This document shows, in pieces, positions 22,584 through 34,907 of a stretch of 64,000 bases of DNA. The stretch comes from Solanum dulcamara (Eukaryota; Streptophyta; Magnoliopsida; Solanales; Solanaceae): assembly GCF_947179165.1 (NCBI RefSeq), contig NC_077247.1, forward strand, positions 13,281,501 to 13,345,500, read 5' to 3'. Position numbers and translations under genes: made by a program. The notes under the pieces are model-generated. The model ran no database searches and was not told the DNA's origin. It saw only the letters and a program-made list of their open reading frames with translations. Position 1 is the stretch's first letter; every line of letters begins with the position of its first letter.

Positions 22584-25232
22584 TATGTTTCTAAAGTGAT
22601 CATGGCCAAAAGTTGGGTACCAATGCAACAGATAGGTTGATAGATTTGACCAATGATCAAAATAAGAGTGAAGTAATCAGGGATCCTAACGATTTACAGC
22701 TTCCACAATCTACTTTAGTAGCAACGGGTAAGTTTTATCAGAATCTTAGTATTAAATTAATTAGCACTGATATTGTTATTCCTAGTGATCAATTAAAATC
22801 TAATGTAATTGATCAAAATTCTAAAGTGTTAACCTTTCCTTTGGAGAATGCTATAATTGATAATAACTCTTCTTTTAAAGACAAAGAGATTAAAGAGGGT
22901 GATCTGAAAAGCAAGAGCACTGATGGTGAGCCTGTTGAAGCTAAAGAAACCCAAAACCAACAACAAAAACCTCCAGCTACCAACACCAATATTTCTCCTA
23001 AAGATAATATTAACACTAATATCAAGCAACAAGATATTAATCAAAAAAGTACTAAGGATACCACCACCAGTCCCAACTTCTCTAAACTTTCTAATTTTCC
23101 CAAAAGTAAAATGGTCCTAGCAATTGCCCCCTATGATCCAATCTATGGCTACAAGATTAAGGGCTAATCAAATGAAAAATGTTGCCCCTATACAATTGGA
23201 ACAACCTACTGTCAGAACAAGATAAGATCTTCCTGTAGTGATTTTTAAGAAGGAATATTTCATGGTTAAGTTAGCTGAGAGATCCAAGTACACTATATTT
23301 GGCAAGGTTACCAACACCATACCTAAAATTGAGCTTATTAGAAAAAGTTTCATCTTGCAAACTCAACCAACACGAGGGGTTAAAATATCTCACTTTGATG
23401 GTAAGATGTATTTATTGACTTTGATAATGAACATCACCATATAATAGTTTGGACTCAAAAAAGAATGTACATTGAAGGAAAATTAATGAGATTGCAGGCA
23501 TAGACCCCTACTTTCAGACCTGATGAAGAGACCCTATCATTCCTATATGGGTTACACTACTAGGTCTACCTTGGAATTGTTATAATATAGAATTTGTCTA
23601 TGCATTATCACTTCCTCTTGGCAAGGCTCTATACATAAATTCTGCATCTATTCAGAAAACTAAGGGTAGTGTGCTCAAGGTTAGAATACAACTTGGTATA
23701 ACCAAGGAGAGACCCCCTCACATATGGATGGGATTTGATAAAAAAAATATCAGACTGCTGAAAAATGGAAAACTATTCAATATGAGGGCATTCCTAATTA
23801 TTTCACTTACTGCAAATACCAAGGTTATCTTATTCTTGTATGCAATGTCAAAAGAAGAGATGATGAATATAAAAGGAAGAAGAGGCTACAGATGAAAATA
23901 ACAACAAACTAGCTCAAGGGGATAACCACCAGGTACCTTCTCATAACCATTGTTCTCTACTTGTTTCTACTAATGGCTCTTCTTGTTTATTAGTTACTAA
24001 GGATAACCAACAATAATACCTAGAGGATCAGCATAAACAAAAAGATGGACAATGGCAAACACAAAACAAGAAAAACTTCAGAGGTTACAACCAAAACAAA
24101 CCAAAAAACAATACTACTATCCCACAGAATCAGGGGCAAAAATGTGTTCCAACTAATGTCAAAAAAGGAATGGAACAATCAAGACAACATTAAAAGCAAA
24201 CAAGTATTAACTAAGTTCTCCCCTCCCCAAAACCCCTTGGTAACTCTGTTGTCCCCATTCCTAGTGATACCCCCCCCAAAAGGTTATAACATGACAAGGA
24301 ATAAAGACCACATGTATTGACTCAGTTCTCCCCTCCCCAAAATCCTCTGGTATCTTTGATGATACCTTTCCTATAAATATCCCTAAAAAGGCTATATCAG
24401 AATAAGGAATGAAGACCACATGTATTGACTCAATGCTCCATCAACCCCTCTCCAATAATTTATTTATTATTTTGGATTGAGTTGATAAGTCTAAATTTGA
24501 TAAAGGGGTTGTCAAGAGGAAATCACTAACATGCAGGATGAGGAGCCAAAGGGGAGTGGTAGACCTCATGTTATACATGAGAATAGGTTGGATGACCCTA
24601 AGTTGGACCCTAAAGCTTTTGCTACCATTATATTACAATCTCTTATGGTTCATACCAATATTAACACCAACAACTTTACCAATAATACTCAACATCTTAA
24701 TGATATTCTTATTGAAAATATTGATCCATAAGCTGAGGAATCTAGTGACGAAACTATGGAAAAGAATGACATGGGTTCTAGTGATTAGGAGAATGCGGTG
24801 GACTCTTTCAAGGTTAAAGAAACTTTAGCTCAATGCATAAATGATAGTAGGTTGGAAGTTGAATGTTCAGTTAGCCAAGATGTTGATATTGCTTAAAAAA
24901 TTGCAGAGGAAATGGTTATTCACTCACTTGAAAAGGTATAGGATCAGAAACCAACTAACAACAAAAATTCTGGTTAACTCAGTCAAAAGAAAATGGAATT
25001 TTGAAAATAAGACAAGAGAATCTTGCATTGGAAAATGCTAAAAAGAAAGCAATACTCCAATCTTAGCTTGGAAAAAGCTAGAATGGCCACAAACTCCAAA
25101 GATAAATGCACTCTTATGATGATGTCAAAGATATTACTGGTGGGTATAATTTTATAGACTCGGGAGAGGAATTTGACAAAGACACATTACCTGTTGAGGA
25201 AATAGAAAAAGCTAAAGAAACCAACAACCACC
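22584..25232 (+). pseudogene. LINE fragment M: ORF1 (DUF4283-like, zinc knuckle)
   Basis: A plus-strand LINE ORF1 whose product would be an RNA-binding partner of the LINE reverse transcriptase. The N-terminal open part (22613-23167, 184 codons) is Ser/Asn/Lys-rich. From about 23168 broken frames carry the DUF4283-type core: EYFMVKLAERSKYTIFGKV, IRKSFILQTQ, then GKLMRLQA.TPTF, SIQKT.GSV, ITKERPPHIWMGFD. A degraded knuckle follows (FTYCKYQGYLILVC at about 23800-23850, one Cys and one His changed). The tail is Asn/Gln- and Pro-rich. ORF2 is absent because element H begins at 25233. Element D sits at its left end. Confidence 0.82.
24204..24445 (+). repeat. Tandem duplication in LINE M ORF1 tail
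   Basis: Units start GTATTAACT at 24204, GTATTGACTC at 24314 and GTATTGACTC at 24422: periods 110 and 108 bp, about 2.2 copies. Each begins with a CTCCCCTCCCC-like tract. Confidence 0.75.
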
Positions 25233-28065
25233 TGTCACAACCCAATTTCTCAAGTCATGGTGACACCTACTATAAACCCACTAGTAGGTAAGCCTAACCC
25301 CATAGTCAAGAGTCATAGAAAATGAACCATCACAACAGACTATAGTAAGTCAATGATTCCCGAGCCTTTGTGTGCCTAGGAAGTTCACTCACAAACAGGT
25401 AAACCCGTACTGCATCCCAAACTACCGACATGTACAAACATCTATGCTGATGATAGATAATGCATATATGCATAAAAGTAATATAGTAAAACTAGTAGTA
25501 CCATCTGTGCCAAGCACCTCATACACAGAAATATACACCTACTTCCAGTCCCGGCAAGGAAGAAGGATCCGTGCGCCTTTATGGGATCGCCATGAGGGGA
25601 TCGAGAATGACCCTATATACTGTCTGGTGTTCGATCCAAGTCTTATTTCAATCTGTAACATGAGTGCATCCTCAATGCCTCAAATCAATGTCATAAAATG
25701 AGGTCATACTTAATGCCTCAAATCAGTATAGTAAAATGAGCGCATCCTCGATGCCTCAAATTAGTATAATAAAAAGGGCACATCCTCGATGCCTCAATCA
25801 GTATAATAAAATAAGCGCATCAACGGTGCCTCCAGTCCACTGAAATAGTAGTAATAAAGACAATACGACCCCCATTCAAAAATCAGTATAAAAAATTTTG
25901 GGATTCAATCTGTCTTTCTCAAATCAATGCTAGAGCCAGTACATGCACCAAGGTAGACAACATTAGTGAGAAAATAATGATCCAATGCAATGCATGCCAT
26001 CACCACCACCCAAATAATACGTACAAATCACATAAAATAATGACTCCACAAGCACCTTACCCTCTAGAGCATACAAACAAGACTCACAAATAACACCAAC
26101 CTCTAATCAAGGCCTAAGTCTTGAATCTACTCTTCTAACTCAACTATAAGGCCCAAACCAGAACTAAACCGTAACTAGGAGGAAAATAACAAAACAGGTG
26201 CTCAAATAGTCAATTAATGCCTCTAGATCCAGCTGGGAAATATCACCTCGAGATTCATAACCACAGATAGCCCCGCCAAATGGCAATAGGAAAACATAGG
26301 AGATTCTAACTCTAAATCTAGAAAGGGAACCCAATAGTAACTCATAGGCCCAGCCGGTTGGAAATCACTACACCAAGGCTCCAACGTAAGTACTTCAACA
26401 ATGAAGAATATTAAATATCATAAACTCCCACCAATAATAACTACAACAACTAAGGTTCAAACCATAACTTAAATTAAAGGCACAAATCACCTAAAATAGG
26501 TTAACCAAAGTCAACCTAAGGCATAGTCCATAATGTTACCAACTAGATGGGAAATCTCATAAAGGCAAACTAGCCTAAGGCTCATATCGGGACAACGAGA
26601 CCATAATTTAGAATTCAAGCCTAACCCATCACATACAGTCCAAAATACAAGCAACTTATACTAAACAATACCTTATGAAACACAATTAAAATATTGGATA
26701 CCGTAGCCTACATCGAAGACAATCACGCGCACCCTAAATCCACTTTATGATAGCTTTCAAATAAAACAATGACACCAAATTCCTCCACGCTATCAAAAGG
26801 TTGATCACCTCATCAATACAGATGTTTTGAAAATAAAATTATATTTTCTAAAGACAGACCCAAAATTGGGCCTAAAATAGGATTGTAGGACCCACAATGA
26901 GAATCTCAAAAATAACTCTGTGAAAATGTTCTAAACGCATTATTGATCTTGTACTTAGAAATGGGGCACAAATCGATGCTCACAACGACCTAAATCAGCC
27001 CAACAATTGAAATCACCATTGAAGCATAAAGTTAAGCTAGGGCAGCCATTTTGTGGAGAAAATTACCTCAAACTGTCACTTTGCATGCTTCCCCGAACCC
27101 ACCAAGACATACCCATGATCAATATGAATCCATTGGACTTGGAATCACCTAATTTGCTACTTCTTAGCTCCCAAAATTGCCAAAGAAGGAATGGGGGTCG
27201 GGGCTGTTCATATTTATTCTTAAATTAAAACACCAGGCGAGAAGATACATCGCGATTGCGAATCCCACTGAGCTAGTGCATCGTGATTGTGACCACCAGG
27301 TTGCCAAATACAAAGGTCTAGGAAATAGGTCTTTATAATCGTGATACCTATGGATCACGAACATGATGAGCAATGGTGCTGGCACTAGCAGGTGCTACAC
27401 CAGCTCAAAATTGAGCTTCAAACAAGCTCCAATTGGGTGCTCTAGATTCATTCAAAATCCCATGCACTCAAACAAACTATGCTACCCTACCAAATTCAAT
27501 GTTCTGGACTCAATAACATAGTCAAAATTTCCATCCAAGGTCTTCTTGAAAAAAATATGGGCCCACACCTATGCATAATTTTTGCAATTTCTACAAGGAT
27601 ACTCGAAATGATATCGGAAGCCTCAGAACACAAACAAAAGGTTGTTCTAGGCCAAACTTAACATTCTGAAGCTAACTGCACTGATAGAATTTCAATTCGA
27701 GGATGTTTATTAAGAATGTTTATCAAGGTTAACCTTAGGCTAAATTTCAAAGGCTTAAGCACCAAATGTCCCCGAACTTGCACTAATTGCCTTGATACTC
27801 TTGCCGACCAGCTACTAGCCCAATTTGGTCATTCTGGAGCTGATGGAACTATCAGCATTCTGTTCTGAGGTTGTTTACCTAAAGCTATGACTGAAAAAAA
27901 CCTTTTAAGTTATAAAAGCTCTAGAATAGGGAAACGGGCATAAAACCCAAATGAATGGCCAGGTTACTGAACTATTAGTGCCAGCAAGTCATAAATTGCT
28001 AGGAGTCTCTATAGAAAACCTCTAAATGTTGAAAGGATAAAAAATAATGAGTTGGAGGAACTTTT
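25233..28065 (-). repeat. Element H 3' LTR
   Basis: Begins TGTCACAACCC at 25233. It aligns with 41235-44691 throughout, for instance at the TAAACCCGTA segment (25402 against 42155). The outer end near 28065 is degraded. A word cluster at 27235-27375 uses ATCGCGATTGCGA and ATCGTGAT words. The following 25 bp (28066-28090) hold a TTTCGAGGATAAAAG remnant of the internal 3' end. Confidence 0.8.
25662..25838 (-). repeat. Minisatellite in H 3' LTR, 38 bp x 5
   Basis: Degenerate units starting at 25662, 25700, 25738, 25776 and 25813, core GCATCCTCRATGCCTC. The other LTR has three units. Confidence 0.85.
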
Positions 28066-28085
28066 ATCCTCGAAAGTCAAAGGGT

Positions 28086-28090
28086 ATATA
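28086..28090. repeat. Left target-site duplication of element J
   Basis: ATATA directly before the TG terminus at 28091; identical copy at 38156-38160. Confidence 0.75.
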
Positions 28091-28736
28091 TGTCACAACC
28101 TAACCCCACAGGCCGTGATGGGTTCTCGAACTAGACACTTGAGTATACCCCTACTACTATAAGTGAACCTATCCCCTATTTATGTTTTAATATATCGATA
28201 GGAATGATAACATATGAGCCAACGAGGCAATCAAAAAATATAGGAACAACTATACACACATACATATACAACCCACATACATGTCTACATACCTCTAAGA
28301 GTAAGAAAAGTATCATAAGGCAGGATAGGGGCCCCTCCATACCCGTGAACAAATAAATATATACATCAAGGGATAGTAACAAAGCTAGGATCTGGCACAA
28401 TGGATCACTTCTGAGCTGCTGAGTGGAACTTCTACTCTGGTAGATCCCCAAAGTATGTATTTGTACCTGCAGGCATGAACGCAGCCCCCCGAGAAAAGGG
28501 GGTTAGTACGACATATGTACTGAGTATATAAGCATAGACATCATAAGGAAAAAACAGTTGGTATAGGGATGCAGGGGCAAGTATGACATCTAATCATTTA
28601 CTGTACCTGTAGCTAATAACATAAAGTCGTACATACTATCATCACGTATTGTACCCAGCTCATTCGGAGACTTGGAGTAACAACTACATCACTCCATTAT
28701 CATAAGCATCTATATACTATTAGTGATATCTCATAT

Positions 28737-29023
28737 AATAAAGCCAAGGAATGTATGTCCCAATCCATATACCATATAGTAATGCCGAGCAATGTTCAGC
28801 CCAATCCAGATATCATATAATAATGCCAAGAAACATTCGGCCCAATCTATATATTATATAGTAATACTGAGGAGCGTTCGGCCTGATCTATATATTATAT
28901 AGTAATGCCGAGGAATATTTTGCCCGATCCATATATTATATAGTAATACCGAGTAATGTTTGGCACGATCCATATATTATATAGTAATTCCAAGGAACGT
29001 TTGGCCCAATCCATATATTACAT
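28737..29023 (-). repeat. Minisatellite in J 3' LTR, 41 bp x 7
   Basis: Units start at 28737, 28778, 28819, 28860, 28901, 28942 and 28983, core GTAATRCCGAGGAAYGTTYG followed by a CCATATATTATAT end. The period is exactly 41 bp throughout. The partner LTR has nine units. Confidence 0.92.
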
Positions 29024-30590
29024 ATACATACGTACCCATCCCTCTAGTGCGTAACCATATGCATTTTTGATTGTATTTGAGACTCGATGGAATACTTAAA
29101 ATGTGCTATCATTTAAAAACCAAGACAAGAGTCATATCAAGTACCTTTTTATTGCTACTATGGATTAGGTCAAAATGGAACTTTTGGAATCATATTCCCG
29201 TATCAGGTCATCATCAAATATCTTTTGGGAATCAAGAAGTTGTCTATCCTAGTGGCTTTAAAAAGAAGAACTTCCTTGGAATCGTATTCACTTCATCTAA
29301 TTGTCTCATAATATCATGCCAAAAAGAAAGGAAGATTAGCTTTACATACTTACTACTTCTCAATGTATAGAAAAACTTAGAAGCAATAGCTCAATTATTG
29401 TAAGAGTTCTAACATTAGAGGATGAGTAAGAAACACTTAGGAATGGATTCATTTCCGATATTGTATCATTTTTTACATACATCTAGGACATGCCAAAAAA
29501 AGAGAAAGGGTAGGCTTTATATACTCTCTACTCTCCCTCATGGAGTCATTATATACATATATCAGCATATACTTATGTCGAGACATGTCAAAAGGAAAGA
29601 AGGGTATCTTTACATACTTATGCCAAAAACATGCCAAAAGAAAGGAGGTAGCTTCACATACCTCTTTAGGGATTAATTATAACCTAGCTTGCCTCGATAT
29701 CTTCTTAACCTATTTAACATGAAATTAATACTAAGGTTAATAGCCTTTCATTTTCTAATATACCACTCTACAACCAAGTGCTAATTGGAGTCATTTTCTA
29801 TCCATTTCCCTGTAACTTCAACGTCCCCAAGATTTTGACTCGACAAAAATATCAACAACCATACAAACAACAACAACCAGAATCATATTTATAAGTAAGT
29901 CACTTCAACATTGCACAATACAAGCTCCAAACAACTAGCTCCAAAATACAATACCAAAATAGAGTTTTTAATCTTTATTTTGCAAATTTTTTAACCATAC
30001 CAAATGGAGGGTCGTGTGGCTGCAACCAGAAGCACCCACACCATTTTTAAAACACTTTACAGCCCTAAAACACACGACCCAACCAGCTTCAACCGCAGCA
30101 TCACAACTACAACACACTATGCGACTTCGATTCAACTACGACTTCAATTTAGTTTGTTTCTAGCGTATAACATCCTTATGCAATTTTCTACTTCCAACCT
30201 TATTTAAGACATGTAATATACCTAATAGTGACATCATAAACTCCAATTTTAAATGGAAATCCTTACCTTTCCCAGAACTCATCAAACTCGTCGAAACTTG
30301 CCTCGTAAGTCCCTTTAGCATGCCTAAAACTTTGTTGCTGTTTGATAACATTTTGGGCTTCTCCAAATCCTAATTTTTCATTATTAATACCTTCATAACA
30401 TCATGGTTCACCCTAGATAATTAATTCATGGAACAAAATCGGAGACTCACCTTTTTTTCTCCCAAATCCGAGCTCTCTCTCTCTAGCTTTAAGTTTCACT
30501 CCTTTCTTTTCTCTAGAATTTTCTTGTAGTATTTTATTTTTTTGATAAAGATGAAATTAAGAGATAAGAATGAGTTGAAAAGTCATCGAA

Positions 30591-30600
30591 TATTTATATA
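30591..30600 (-). promoter_or_regulatory. Candidate TATA box of element J 3' LTR
   Basis: Minus strand TATATAAATA just downstream of the GC-rich word cluster. In the other LTR the same place (37551-37560) reads TATATACATA. Confidence 0.6.
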
Positions 30601-31196
30601 TGTATACCACCTTAGGGGGTGACACATGTCAAGCCCCAAGTGGTGACACATTTCAAGCCCTTGTTGGGCTAACACATTGCACCACCCCTCATGGTTTGCC
30701 ATGTGGCAGGTGCGGGCCCACCCCCTTTCTGCAGCTGCTACCACATGGCACTTCCATCTTCTATCACGTGGCACTCTCCCATGCTTCCATGTGTCACTCT
30801 CTTCTTCTCCTCATGGGTTCGTAATCTCGTCTTGATTTACGAACCTATGTAATCCTTGCTACGTAAGCTTGGTATGCAATCAAGTAGCTTGAGTATATAA
30901 GGTTTTCATGTTGGTAGCTTACCTATGTAAGTCGAGTCCTATGACTCATTACTTGGCCTCCAACTTCTTCCGGAATCTTATAGCCCTAATTCAAATCTTT
31001 TCTATTACGGGGTATCGCATTCTCCTTTCCTTAGAATTATTTGATAGAATTATAGATTATCCGTCTCACATGGTAACCCTTAAGAGCTTTAAGAAACTTT
31101 AAGAAACTTAAGAGGCTTACGATCCTTGCAAGAAACTTAAGAGCCTTTCAAGAGACTTAAGAACGCGTTCCAAGGTACAAAAGTACGGGTGTAACA

Positions 31197-31210
31197 TCCT
31201 TCCCCACTTT
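31197..31210 (-). promoter_or_regulatory. Element J polypurine tract
   Basis: Minus strand AAAGTGGGGAAGGA ends at the LTR border; upstream lies the ACATTCGAGGAAGAA motif typical of this group. Confidence 0.8.
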
Positions 31211-31329
31211 AGGAAATTCTTCCTCGAATGTGAACCAAAACCTTCCTTAAGATCTTATATAGATTACATGGGAAATTTTTTTATTTTTTTGCAGTAACAC
31301 ATACTTTCATCACGTAACCAATATAAGAG

Positions 31330-31480
31330 TTCAGAAGTTGGGATCACCTGTAGACATAGGGAGGTACGGATACTTGTGTTTCATTTCCTTTCTGGCTTCC
31401 CAGGTCACTTCTTCCTGATTTTCATTTCGCCTCAACACCTTGATGGAAATTACGTCCTTGACTCACAACTTCCTACTCTG
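31330..31480 (-). pseudogene. Element J chromodomain remnant
   Basis: In one minus frame: SIKVLRRNENQEEVTWEARKEMKHKYPYL, followed by a short tail toward the polypurine tract. This is the diagnostic chromovirus block (V..LWRN....EATWE....M...YP). No integrase core lies upstream of it, so the module survives without the rest of pol. Confidence 0.75.
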
Positions 31481-31827
31481 CTGATCCAGGATGGACATAG
31501 GTTGCTTCTCGTTAGTTCAGATCTTTCCATGGTCCTTTGCTCAGATTTGGCTCCAATTTTCCTGTTGCACGTTACATTATGTTGCCATCTCTGCAATAAT
31601 GTGCGAAGGCACTCAACTTAGCCCAAGATTTACCTTAGCATTATTTTGCTAGTCTTTAGGCTTGCCTTGCCCCCTCATCTTTTATCTTACAACTGGTATC
31701 GGGGTAGATCTTTAGTTCAATCATGACCATGTCCTTTTTGGTCATTTGATTTAACTTCCCCTTTTTTCTATAACATCTCCAAAATATCATAACTCCTTTT
31801 TATCATATACTCCTCCGCTTTGTATTA

Positions 31828-31830
<3 letters not shown>

Positions 31831-31859
<29 letters not shown>
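31831..31859. repeat. (TA)n microsatellite
   Basis: About 14 uninterrupted TA dinucleotides. Confidence 0.95.
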
Positions 31860-31861
<2 letters not shown>

Positions 31862-33273
31862 GTAGGTTGCACAACTACTTTTATACCACCGGTATGAGGT
31901 AGACGCAGTCTTTTTGTTTCCTGGTCCATCTTGTTTTACATGTCACCTTCACACTAGAACTTGCTTACGCTAGCGCTATTATGTCCTACCCTTTTGCCTT
32001 CCTTTAGGTACTTCTTGGTCTCCTCCTTTCCTACCATAGGTTATTTTCTATTTTTTCTTCTTGCTACTTGTTTGTCACATATCAGCGGCCAACTCCATTA
32101 CCATAGCTTAATCCATACTCAAACATGGCCTTACTATCCTTTACACGGTCCTCTTGACATGTGATAGTGTCAGTTGATTTCCTCTCATGCTTGTATTTCT
32201 CTTGTCCACTTCCCTCTCTTTAGGGTGTACCCATGTCATCCTCTATTTATTTTCAATTATTCATGTGCATATGATTTTTTCCCAACACATTTAACATACT
32301 GCACCATGTCTACACCTTCTGCTATATCATCTATACTTTAGGTTGCCCCTGTAAGAAACCTTAATACAACCATAGGGTACTTAGAATTATCGAGAACTAC
32401 TACCCAATCTAGTCCAAGTACTGGTACCCGAGTCATATAACTAATGTAGTAGTTTAGCCGAAGCCACCTTTCATTCATCCCAATCACTATGTCACTAGTG
32501 CTTATAATCGTGTCCGATTCTCCATTCAGGGGCACTTATACTCTGATGACATGTGTCTCACATTTTGTTATCATATTTTTTTTCAATGGATACCACTTGT
32601 TCCTTTGATAATTTCTCAACGCCTCAGTTGTTTTGCAATTTCTATTCCCTATCCTCGATGGATCCCACTATTTTCCAAATTGGAGATACATATACACCAT
32701 ACCCTTTTCTGCTTCATGAGCTTTCATCATTATCGTGTACCCGATGCTAACTCCTAACCCTATTCACAATCACATTCTTTAGTTACTTGTTTGTTAGGCT
32801 CTACGTACTTTCATGATGATCCTCATTATATTCACACTATATTTTGCTTATGGTAAATCCCAGAAGGTAATATTTCTTAACGTTTATTCCTGATCCTTAC
32901 TTTGGCTAATTCCACTTGGTGGAGCAAGCGTACTTAACCCCTTATCCTGCCTCATCATTCTCATCCTTAATACCTCGCAGGCAGCCTTAAGACATTTATA
33001 TCCATCACCATTCTTCTCACCATATCAGTATTGACCTTCTAATTACCACCCATACCACCATGAACTTTCCCAAAGTCAGTCATACTCCTAGATTAGTTGG
33101 ATCTTATCATTACCGTGGATACGATCTCCCAAAATATATTATAACCTTATATCTCATTCTTTTTCTATTTCCAATAAAATTTCGGCAGAGTTTTCTCTAT
33201 ATTCCTTACTATCTCCAAACCTGCATGCGGGGAATACCAAAAATATCGCGCAAGTCCAACATATATATACAAC

Positions 33274-33296
33274 CATATCATATCATATCATATCAT
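33274..33296. repeat. CATAT pentanucleotide repeat
   Basis: About 4.5 copies of CATAT. Confidence 0.9.
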
Positions 33297-33449
33297 AACC
33301 ATAATGCCTCACAGGGCTTACATATAATATCAATCACAAAAGGAGATATATATGATAGGGGGAAGAAAGTCTAACTCTAGTGGTACATATACATTCTAGA
33401 AGAAGATTAATGATATACCTGTATCTATATTTGGTTGCACCTCCTGATC

Positions 33450-34715
33450 CTATGTACTAGCCAAGGCATACATGCGATTCAAAAGGCCACTAGAATTGGA
33501 AGCTCCCCCACGGCCTCTACCACGGCCTGTTGGTGCCTGCATACCCTGCCCCATAGGGTGCATAGGTACAGAAGAAGAAGAACCAACCATCGACCCAATA
33601 GGCTGAGATGTACCACTCGAGTTACTCTTAAGTGGGGAGTCTCTAATAAAATGGCCTTGACGGCCACAAGTGAAACAACTACCTCTATTCATCTGTGAGC
33701 CCGAGACCCTAGAGCTTTGTTCAATGCCCGTATACCCTGCTCTATTAATTCTCCTACCTACAAACTGTAGGGGTGCACTCTAGGCCGGCTGAGGAGGATA
33801 TCTATACTGTTGAGGTTGCCTTCCTCGAGAATCACCAAAATAACTAGCTGATTTAGTTCTCTTTCATTGGTCTATGTCATAATCTCAGTCAGACTGACGC
33901 CCTCTATACCGATCCTCTACCCCTTGCGTGTATGCTTGTAATTGAGAAATATCTATGACTGGCTGAGAATCCATCACCATACAGCTATCAATTAAGTAAT
34001 GATGTAGTACCGTAACATAGTAATGCACCCTGTTCGCTATGTCAGCTATAATAGTAGGTGCATGTCTCGCGAATGAGTCAAACTCGAGGCTGTAGTCTTT
34101 AACACTCCTTCCATTTTGCTTCAACTGTAAGAATTTATCAACCCTGGCTTGCCTCATTTCTAAAGGCAGGAAATGGCTAAGAAAGGCTTCTACAAACTCA
34201 TCCTATTCAGCTGGAGGAGCACCCTTGCCTCTCGATAATTCCTATGACTCATACCAGTTAGCGGCTATGTCACGCAGCCGATATGAACCAATTTCACCGA
34301 CTCAGTCTCCGAGTCCCTAATGATTTGCAGTGTGCGCTGCATCTACTGAGTAAACTCCTGTGGATCTTCTACAGGTCTCGACCCATGAAATCTTGGGGGA
34401 TTACAAGTTAGAAAGTCACAGACCCTCAAACTGTCTTGCCTATTTGCATCATCTAGGCCATGCCTTCGAGCCTGTCCTACCACCAAATTGGTTAGCAGCT
34501 GCACTGTATTTCTCATAGTCTATCCTCCACCCCTTATTGTAGGGCTGGAGGCTCCGGTACTGAGGCGTCATAGTAGAGCTCGCCGACTGAGGCACAATCC
34601 CTAGCATAGGATGGGCAATAGCCCTAGTAACTCTTGGGGCTCGAGTGGTTTCCCACATTACCGACTTGCCCTTCTGGGTGGTTGTTGCTTTCCTCAGAGG
34701 CATTACTGTAAACAT
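33450..34715 (-). pseudogene. Element J gag with intact zinc knuckle
   Basis: The gag start is near 34700 (MPLRKATTT), about 180 bp from the primer site. The frame 34715 to 34449 is the basic N-terminus. The capsid-like domain appears at 34157 to 33885 (NEARQARVDKFLQLKQNGRSV-type block: RQARVDKFLQLKQNGRSVKD, EFDSFARHAPTI, DISQLQAY). The knuckle at 33692 to 33650 reads CFTCGRQGHFIRDSP: CX2CX4H kept but the last Cys is Ser. A glycine/arginine tail (GRGRGRGG) follows. Frameshifts separate the blocks. Confidence 0.82.
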
Positions 34716-34892
34716 TAGGGTAGGTTAGTGAAAGTTCATCCTAAGAACATAGCTTTATCGCACGATCCAAGACAAGAAAGAAAGGTAACATCCTAAATGT
34801 CTTGTAGCCTCCTATTTATAGATGTGGTGCACAATACACCGATAAATAGGACTCTACTAGACACGGTCTGTGGACATTCCAAGGAAGGACCA

Positions 34893-34903
34893 CTCTGATA
34901 CCA
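34893..34903 (-). promoter_or_regulatory. Element J primer-binding site
   Basis: Minus strand TGGTATCAGAG, four bases from the LTR end at 34908. Confidence 0.9.
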
Positions 34904-34907
34904 CTTC

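Larger units (their letters stand above)
28091..31196 (-). repeat. Element J 3' LTR (3106 bp)
   Basis: Begins TGTTACACCCGT at 31196 (minus) and ends at TGTCACAACC, 28091. It holds a word cluster at 30605-30800 (CCACATGGCA, TGACACAT, GTGGCA words) directly upstream of a TATA box, a 41-bp minisatellite, and four copies of an ATGCCAAAAGAAAGG-type motif near 29306, 29488, 29585 and 29629. Plus-strand open frames here (29071-29722) are shadows. Confidence 0.87.
31500..33440 (-). other. Element J: 1.9 kb internal sequence of unknown origin
   Basis: Between the zinc knuckle end (about 33450) and the chromodomain remnant, where pol should be, I find no RT, RNase H, protease or integrase block in any frame. 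The plus strand is pyrimidine-rich. The longest minus frame (32338-32535, 65 codons) has no recognisable motif. A (TA)n run lies at 31831-31859 and a CATAT repeat at 33274-33296. Confidence 0.6.

Noticed and set aside
22613..23167. 184-codon open frame as a possible new gene
   Set aside because: It leads directly into the DUF4283-like core and zinc knuckle of a LINE ORF1, on the same strand with the usual spacing, so it is the LINE ORF1 N-terminus.
28737..29023. Regular 41-bp array considered as a CRISPR array
   Set aside because: Units are contiguous and similar over their full length with no unique spacers, in a plant LTR with a partner array; it is a minisatellite.
29071..29722. Cluster of plus-strand frames that also occur at 35891-36626, looking like a conserved gene pair
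   Set aside because: They are the two LTR copies of element J; repetition is explained by the LTRs. Kept only as a low-interest note because of the repeated motif.
31829..31860. (TA)n run as a matrix attachment or origin signal
   Set aside because: A simple dinucleotide repeat with nothing around it to support such a role.
33435..33698. Plus-strand frame of 87 codons, Thr/Arg/His-rich
   Set aside because: Antisense to the J zinc knuckle (CFTCGRQGHF), which is the recognisable protein on the other strand.
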